Source: Chitinophaga sedimenti (GTDB taxonomy: Bacteria; Bacteroidota; Bacteroidia; Chitinophagales; Chitinophagaceae). Taken from it: a stretch of 64,000 bases of DNA. Made by a program: the position numbers and the translations under genes. Numbering within the stretch: position 1 is the stretch's first letter; the number at the start of each line of letters is the position of its first letter. The stretch spans positions 620,001 through 684,000 of the forward strand of contig NZ_JAKUKA010000001.1 in the NCBI RefSeq assembly GCF_023156195.1. The letters run 5' to 3'. This document shows positions 58,858-64,000 of this stretch, piece by piece. Under the pieces are notes generated by a model. That model did not search any database. It saw only the letters and a list, made by a program, of their open reading frames with translations, and had not been told where the DNA came from.

Positions 58858-60352
58858 ATGCGGATACGACAGACGATATTGACTTTTTAGCTATCCCGGG
58901 CACTCACCACGCGGGCGCCCAGGATTCGCTTTCTGCCTTGCGGGAGCAGACCTCACCGGTGGTGCGGTTGCGCGATGAAAGTTATGTTATGCCTGGCTTG
59001 CGCTACTGGCAGCGGGAAAACAACTTTGCGCAGTTAAATGCAGGTTACGGGCAAACGAAGCAGGATCTGTATATGGAGCAGGAGGGAAGCGGCTATCAAC
59101 GATTGTCTGTTTACTCCGAAGCGTATACGAAAAAGCAGCAGGGCCTGACGCTTTGGGGCCACGCCTTTATAATAACGTCGACCGTTACGAAGTGCGGTTT
59201 AATGAAACCGCAGACTATGCCACCGTGTATCCCTACGTCATGGCGGATACCGTAGGTGGTGACCTGAAAGAAGAGGTATACGCTTTTAGTGGCGGCCTCG
59301 CCAAACCCTTTGGTCGTTTCCACCTGGGACTTAATGCCGGTTTTAATGGCAAACAAACGTATCGCGACCGCGATCCACGTATCAAGAGCATCTCCTCCGA
59401 TATTACCTTGTCCCTTTCTGCTGTGCGCGAGCTGGACAAATACGTATTAGGGCTCAATCTGGATGGCCGCAAATACAACCAGGAGAACGGCCTCGAATTC
59501 GTAAGTGAGCTTGGCTCGCCGCTGGTTTATCACGATGCGGGCCTGGGCGTGTACAACGACCTGCTTGCCGGCACCCGTACAGATGCCCGCTTTGGTGGCT
59601 TCGGGTATGGTGTGGCGCTGCAATTGGCCCCGCGCCAATACAAAGGCTGGACGGCCCATGTTGGGTTCCGTGGTTTGAATATCAACAAGGAATTGGGCAC
59701 GATCAGGGATTACGTGGGCGAAATACGGGAGCAAGCGGTGGAAGGCGGCATCGCTTACCTGTACCAGCAGGGCCGGCAGCATTTCATTGCCCGTGCTGAT
59801 GTGAGCCGGGTGAAAAGACAGGGGGCCGAAGCTAAATTTAATAACCAGGACGCACAAGTCGGGATCATTAAGATATCTGAAGACATCCGTTACTCCAACG
59901 CTTACACGAAATTCAACCTCCGTGCTGTATACGGGCAGACCGGCGGCTTTGCCGACTGGTTCATCGGTATCCGTGGTAATTACGGCGACCACCTGGAGCA
60001 ATATGCGGATCCTGACCGGGTACAGTCATACACCTACATTAACGCGGGACTGGACCTCACCGGCCGCAAACAGCTCGGCAAAGTGCAACTGGCCGTTCAT
60101 CTCGGCTTAAGCCGGCAGCAGAACCCGGATGCCGCGTCCGACTGGGATAATATAAACACGGCGAGCGCCCAATATGGTATGCTTGAACGTAATTTTGCTT
60201 TTCTCACGGTTTCCGGAACAGGATATAACGGTTCCGTTCGGGCCGATTTTCCCATAAATCAAAATATTGCGGGCTTTATCCAGGCAGGCGCCGGGTACGA
60301 TAACGGTCCCGCCAAACGTGACTACCAGGCGATGCTCGGACTCCGTTTTTAA
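58858..60352 (+). CDS. DUF6850 family outer-membrane beta-barrel protein (two frame breaks)
   Basis: About 499 residues. MRIRQTILTF opens a signal peptide, and after a break in the five-T run 58884-58888 it continues LAIPGTHHAGAQDSLSALRE. A second break lies at TTT 59166-59168; one T gives GHAFYNNVDRYEVRFNETAD. The remaining sequence is alternating amphipathic strands and ends YQAMLGLRF with the terminal phenylalanine needed for barrel assembly. The ATG follows two bases after the DUF4876 stop, so these are one operon. Its channel or enzymatic role is unknown. Confidence 0.82.
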
Positions 60353-60435
60353 GGTGCGCAATCACACCGCTTATCTACCGGATTAGTATTTACTGGCGAT
60401 AATTGTTACTTTCGTGCTTCGCACCAGGAACCCGC

Positions 60436-60819
60436 ATGAAAAGTTGGAGGACATATCGCTATTATTTTCTTTTGTTGGCATTCGCCTTCAAGATCATAGT
60501 GGTGAGCAGTATGCTCTCCCTCGCTACCCATAATATAGGCATGCAGCAATCATTGCTGGAGGAGCGTGAAGACTGGACAAGGCTGCTCTGCAAGCAACGC
60601 AAGCGCGACGACCAGGGCCAGCAGGTGCCCGATGCATTTACTGTTGGTAAGGCTGAATTATCTAACCCGTACAGCCTCAGAGTATGGATTACTCCCGTAG
60701 CTCATTTTTTCCGTTATTTATTGCCCGCCATTACCCCACGTTTTGGCTGGCCCACCGCATTATCGCTTATTTACCCGCCCGATAAGATTTTTATCCGGAA
60801 CTGCTCCCTGCTCACCTGA
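60436..60819 (+). CDS. Small membrane-anchored protein of unknown function
   Basis: 127 residues from MKSWRTYRYY, with a single N-terminal hydrophobic helix (FLLLAFAFKIIVVSSMLSLA). A charged linker (EEREDWTRLLCKQRKRDD) and an aromatic C-terminal part (TPVAHFFRYLLPAITPRFGW) follow. It begins 83 bases after DUF6850 on the same strand and may belong to that operon. There is no recognised family. Confidence 0.5.
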   Translation: MKSWRTYRYYFLLLAFAFKIIVVSSMLSLATHNIGMQQSLLEEREDWTRLLCKQRKRDDQGQQVPDAFTVGKAELSNPYSLRVWITPVAHFFRYLLPAITPRFGWPTALSLIYPPDKIFIRNCSLLT

Positions 60820-60922
60820 TTGTAGCCGGTTGTCATACTCCATGGACAGCCCTTAAGCTATTAATACACAACAAATCCCGCTGAATGGCGGCCCTTTGGG
60901 GCCGGCTTGCTACCAACATATC

Positions 60923-61285
60923 ATGAAGAAGAAAATACTGATTATAGAGAGAAATATTGAGAGTGTCGGATTTTACAAGGAACTTTTAACCGAAAAAGGT
61001 TACGAAGTAAATGTGCTTACAACTGATATCCAGTTGTTGCGGTCAGACTTCGTGGTACCGGACCTATTCATCATCAACAGCCAGTTTTTGACCTTATCGC
61101 CTGTAGAGATCTGCCGTCATTTGAAATTACAGCCCACCAGCAGTGCTGTGCCGGTAATTGTAGTATCCGGCTCGGCGGAGCAGGAGCAGGCGGCCATGCA
61201 GGCTGGCGCTGCGGCGTTTATCGAAAAACCTTTTGTATCCCGTAAGTTCCTGATGGTCATAGAACAGTGTTTAGGAGGAGGATGA
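60923..61285 (+). CDS. Degenerate receiver-domain protein
   Basis: An intact 120-residue stand-alone receiver fold, but with key positions changed. The acidic pair is E9-R10 instead of D-D. The expected phospho-acceptor position is N52 (PDLFIINSQF), while S82 and K102 (FIEKPF) are retained. Without the aspartate it probably cannot be phosphorylated in the normal way, and may act as a constitutive or ligand-controlled adaptor. It stands alone, with no kinase beside it. ATG 60923 gives the natural KKKILIIE start. Confidence 0.8.
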   Translation: MKKKILIIERNIESVGFYKELLTEKGYEVNVLTTDIQLLRSDFVVPDLFIINSQFLTLSPVEICRHLKLQPTSSAVPVIVVSGSAEQEQAAMQAGAAAFIEKPFVSRKFLMVIEQCLGGG

Positions 61286-61311
61286 TCTATCGACATATAA
61301 ATTGGAAAAAG

Positions 61312-61341
61312 AAAAAGGCCGTCGGTTAAGACGGCCTTTTT
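61312..61341. terminator. Bidirectional terminator
   Basis: A perfect stem AAAAAGGCCGTC (61312-61323) / GACGGCCTTTTT (61330-61341) with loop GGTTAA, between the converging receiver and SDR genes. Confidence 0.9.
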
Positions 61342-61349
61342 CATGGAGG

Positions 61350-62063
61350 TTACCAGGCAATTTTTTCCTGCTTATGAAAGAACCCGCCACTGGGCCCGTC
61401 GTCCGGCAAATTGGCCAGCCACAATACGGTTTCGAGCCCTTCGCGCACTTCCATCGGCGCATAGTCGGTGCCCATATCCGTTTTGAGCCAGCCCGGGTGG
61501 GCGGAGTTGACCTTTAGCGGCGTATCTGCGCAGGCGTTAGCCAGGTGTACCGTGTAGCTGTTCAAAGCCGTTTTGCTGGCATTGTAGGCGAATGTTTTCA
61601 TCAAAGGCGCGCCACTGGCGTGCAGCGTGAGGGACCCTACGTTCGAGGAAAGGTTCACGATGCGTGGAGCCTCGCTTTTCAGTAACAACGGTAATAACGT
61701 GTTAGAGAGCGATACCACGCCAAAGAAATTGGTATCAAAGGCGTTTTTGAGGATGTCGGCCGGTACGTCGCGGGTGGAATCGCGCATAATATCGGGTTCG
61801 GGCATGATGCCGGCGTTGTTGATCAGGACATCGAGCCGGCCATGATCCGCGGAGATGATTTCGGCGGCGGCGGTAAAGGTGTGAGGATCGTTGAGGTCCA
61901 GGTGCAGGGGGATGCTGCCGGGAATGCCGGCGGCAACGGTTTTCCCTTTATGCAGATTGCGGCTGCCAAGGTATACGATATGGCCTTCTTCGGCAAAGTG
62001 GCGGGCGGTTTCGAGTCCCAGCCCCCGGTTTGCGCCGGTAATAAGAACGATTTTCCGTTTCAT
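61350..62063 (-). CDS. Short-chain dehydrogenase/reductase (SDR)
   Basis: An intact 237-residue protein. GANRGLG (residues 10-16) binds the cofactor, with GSRN after the second strand favouring NADP(H). NNAGIM and YNASK provide the fold and catalytic residues. The sequence resembles the carbonyl-reductase-like subgroup (VNSAHPGWLKTDMG). It is monocistronic and opposite in direction to the efflux operon. The substrate is unknown. Confidence 0.88.
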   Translation of the reverse strand: MKRKIVLITGANRGLGLETARHFAEEGHIVYLGSRNLHKGKTVAAGIPGSIPLHLDLNDPHTFTAAAEIISADHGRLDVLINNAGIMPEPDIMRDSTRDVPADILKNAFDTNFFGVVSLSNTLLPLLLKSEAPRIVNLSSNVGSLTLHASGAPLMKTFAYNASKTALNSYTVHLANACADTPLKVNSAHPGWLKTDMGTDYAPMEVREGLETVLWLANLPDDGPSGGFFHKQEKIAW

Positions 62064-62223
62064 AGTGCGGTTTTTAGGCCGTCAAAATAGGTTTATCCTG
62101 TTGCCGGCAAAGGCGCGGAGGCCGAACTGGCATTTGAATGCGCCGGAATGAAGATTGTAGTCGCCGGACAACACCATAATCGCTTATATTTACCGGCATA
62201 AACGTAAACCCATTTCCCTGTTC

Positions 62224-63524
62224 ATGCGTATTACGATCTGCATATTTATCACTTGCCTGTTCGCCCATGCCGCAGCAGCGCAACTGCGTTTTGGCTCCGT
62301 GCAGGAAATATGGCGATATGCGGATGCGCATAATGTACAATTGGCTGCGGCGCTCAGTCGTGAAAGAAGTGCCGGTTTGCAGCTTAAGCAGGCAAAAGGC
62401 GCGTTGCTGCCCAACATTACGGCTAACGGCGCCTATACCGACAACCTGGAAATACAGCCTACCCTCGTTCCCGCCAAGCTGTTCGATCCCGCCGCGCCCG
62501 ATGGCAGCTTTTACGAAGCCACCTTCGGCCGCCGGTATTTGTATAGTGGTAATGTAAACGTGCAACTCAATCTGCTGAATACCCAAAATTGGTTTGCGGT
62601 AAGGGCCGCGCGGCTGGAAAAGGAGATATCCGTCCTCAGCATCGTTAAAACTAAAAGGGATTTGTACGAACAGCTGGCCAATGTATACTACACTTACCTG
62701 CTGGCGACGGAAGCGGAGGAGTTATCTATCGCTAATAAAAAGGCCATGGACACGTTATTTGCATCAGCCCAAAGGAAAAAGGCAGATGGGCTGATCAGCC
62801 AGGTGACGTTGAACAGCACCGCGATCAATAAAGAAAAAGCGGAGAAAAATCTTGCCATGGCCAGCCAGGAAAAGCAATTGCAGCTGAATGCGTTACGGCA
62901 GTTATTGAATACGCGCGACAACATCCAACTGGAAGAAACACCGGCTGCAATAACGGCCGACACAGCGTTTGCGGCAGACCCGGATGTATTGCTGGCAGCA
63001 CAACAGGTGGCCCTTTATAAAACACAGTGGCAGTCATCGCGGGCGGCTTACGCACCTTCGCTATCGGCTGTTTACCAGTATAATCTGACCATTGCCGGCG
63101 ATGATTTCCTGCAGTTCAATAATACGAACCATATTCCGGGACAGTACTGGGGGCTCCGTTTATCTCTGCCCGTATTTGCCGGCAATACGCGCCGTGTTTC
63201 CGAACAAAAAGCAAAGATCGACTGGACGCTCAGCCAGCAGCAGTACGAGGCGGCCGGTCTGCAGTCGCAGCTGGTGAACGAAAATGTGCGCCTCTCGTAT
63301 CAAACCGCTGCCGGCGCCTACGATAAAGCCAAAAGCATCCGGCACTGTATCGCGATAACGACGAACATGCCGCACGGCTGCTGGAGGAAGGTGCGATTTC
63401 CGTGGATGAGCGCCTGCGGTATTATACAGACATGATCGCGAACCAGCAGGAGTACCTGCAAAGTATGAGCGCGTATTTCATCCAGGCGTACCGTTTACAA
63501 ATAAGGACTATAAACATTCAATAA
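62224..63524 (+). CDS. TolC family outer-membrane efflux protein (frame broken)
   Basis: About 433 residues. The signal peptide MRITICIFITCLFAHAAAAQ is followed by the two OEP repeats of long amphipathic helices (LSRERSAGLQLKQAKGALLP; QLVNENVRLSYQTAAGAYDK), and LRLSLPVFAGN at the second beta turn. The frame breaks at GG 63341-63342. One G restores YRDNDEHAARLLEEGAISVD and a natural end IRTINIQ at 63522-63524. The product forms the exit duct of a tripartite efflux pump. The adaptor gene follows after one base. Confidence 0.9.
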
Positions 63525-63525
63525 T

Positions 63526-64000
63526 ATGAAAGGCGTTGTTATCATCGCAGGTATTATGCTCTGGGCTTTTCTTCCTGTAAAAAGAAGAACACGGAAACCG
63601 CGAACCCGGTATTGTCGCCGGTAACGGAGGCAGTGTTCGCCCCCGGGCATATAGAAGCGGGCAACCAGTTTACGTTAACCGCAGTGAATGATGGTTACGT
63701 ACAGGAAGTGCCCGTGCAGGAAGGTGACACCGTGACGAGCGGGCAGGTGATTTACCGCCAGGATAATACCACAGCGGCGATCCAGCAACAGTCGGCCGCC
63801 GAAAACCTGGACATTGCCCGTAAGAATGCCGCCGATAATTCTGCTGTACTGCAACAATTGCAGGAGCAGCTCAATACGGCGAAGCAACAACTGGCGAACG
63901 ATAAAACCCAGCGCGACCGGATGGAGCGCCTGTTCAACAGCGGCTCCGTAGCGCGGGTAGATTATGAAAAAGCTAGCCTTGCTTATACGGGCTCGGTAAA
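63526..64000 (+). CDS. HlyD/RND-type periplasmic adaptor (membrane fusion protein), partial (frame broken)
   Basis: The first 158 or so residues, cut by the window edge. MKGVVIIAGIMLWAFSSC gives a lipoprotein signal after adding one T to the four-T run 63567-63570. A short beta-barrel/lipoyl half (FTLTAVNDGYVQEVPVQEGD) follows, then the first arm of the helical hairpin (QQLQEQLNTAKQQLANDKTQ). The lipobox matches the usual membrane anchoring of RND adaptors. It lies one base after TolC; the inner-membrane pump should lie beyond the window. Confidence 0.88.

Noticed and set aside
1237..63570. Programmed frameshifting or mass pseudogene formation as the cause of the broken frames
   Set aside because: Breaks are in unrelated genes, on both strands, without shared slippery heptamers or stimulatory structures, and sequence beyond each break is well conserved with no further stops. 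Run-length sequence error explains them more simply.

Overview
The window is a Bacteroidota chromosome segment, most likely Chitinophagaceae (Chitinophaga-like). It has FecI-type sigma / FecR anti-sigma pairs driving STN-domain TonB-dependent transporters, SusC/SusD, many lipoproteins with K/S-rich +2 positions, TlpA-like thioredoxins, DUF6122, DUF4876 and DUF6850 families, and TAnnTTTG promoter boxes in place of sigma70 boxes. I see no tRNA, rRNA, CRISPR array, insertion sequence or prophage.

A point that governs the whole annotation: about 40 frame breaks fall inside some 27 otherwise well-conserved genes, on both strands. Nearly all are repaired by adding one base to a short run of identical bases (G, T, A or C). 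This is the signature of uncorrected homopolymer consensus errors, not gene decay. Those genes are therefore given as single reconstructed CDS with the break positions noted.

Layout. 1-802: end of a histidine kinase and a LuxR-type response regulator. 1237-10422: a sigma / FecR / SusC / SusD / TlpA / TlpA unit. 10555-12576: PAS histidine kinase and single-domain receiver. 12621-17186: a secreted unknown, a DUF6122 membrane protein, a histidine phosphatase, a GH92 alpha-mannosidase-like enzyme and a HAD phosphatase. 17279-34410: a second sigma / FecR pair followed by a long co-directional run: STN-TonB receptor, DUF4397-like lipoprotein, a second unknown lipoprotein, three consecutive fasciclin (FAS1) lipoproteins, an Oar-like TonB receptor and an IPT/NHL lipoprotein. 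This is the best candidate for an undescribed surface system here. 34499-37594: small membrane protein, clan GH-A glycosidase, secreted transglutaminase-like protein.

37595-38339 is a structured non-coding stretch (tandem 11-mers, a boxA-like element, two hairpins) ahead of a lineage-restricted small gene. 38882-44690 holds stand-alone regulators with their target enzymes (TetR/SDR, AraC/SDR), a GNAT, a VOC protein and a third TlpA-like protein, with clear operator palindromes. 44804-45013 is an orphan outer-membrane barrel fragment. 45058-49426: two unusual lipoproteins and a secreted unknown. 49453-52876: a TPR histidine kinase / NarL-type regulator pair and an ArsR/SRPBCC operon. 52924-60819: an orphan lipoprotein resembling an M35 prodomain, then MauG-type peroxidase / TonB receptor / DUF4876 / DUF6850 / small membrane protein. 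60923-64000: a degenerate receiver, an SDR and the start of a TolC / membrane-fusion-protein efflux operon cut by the window edge.
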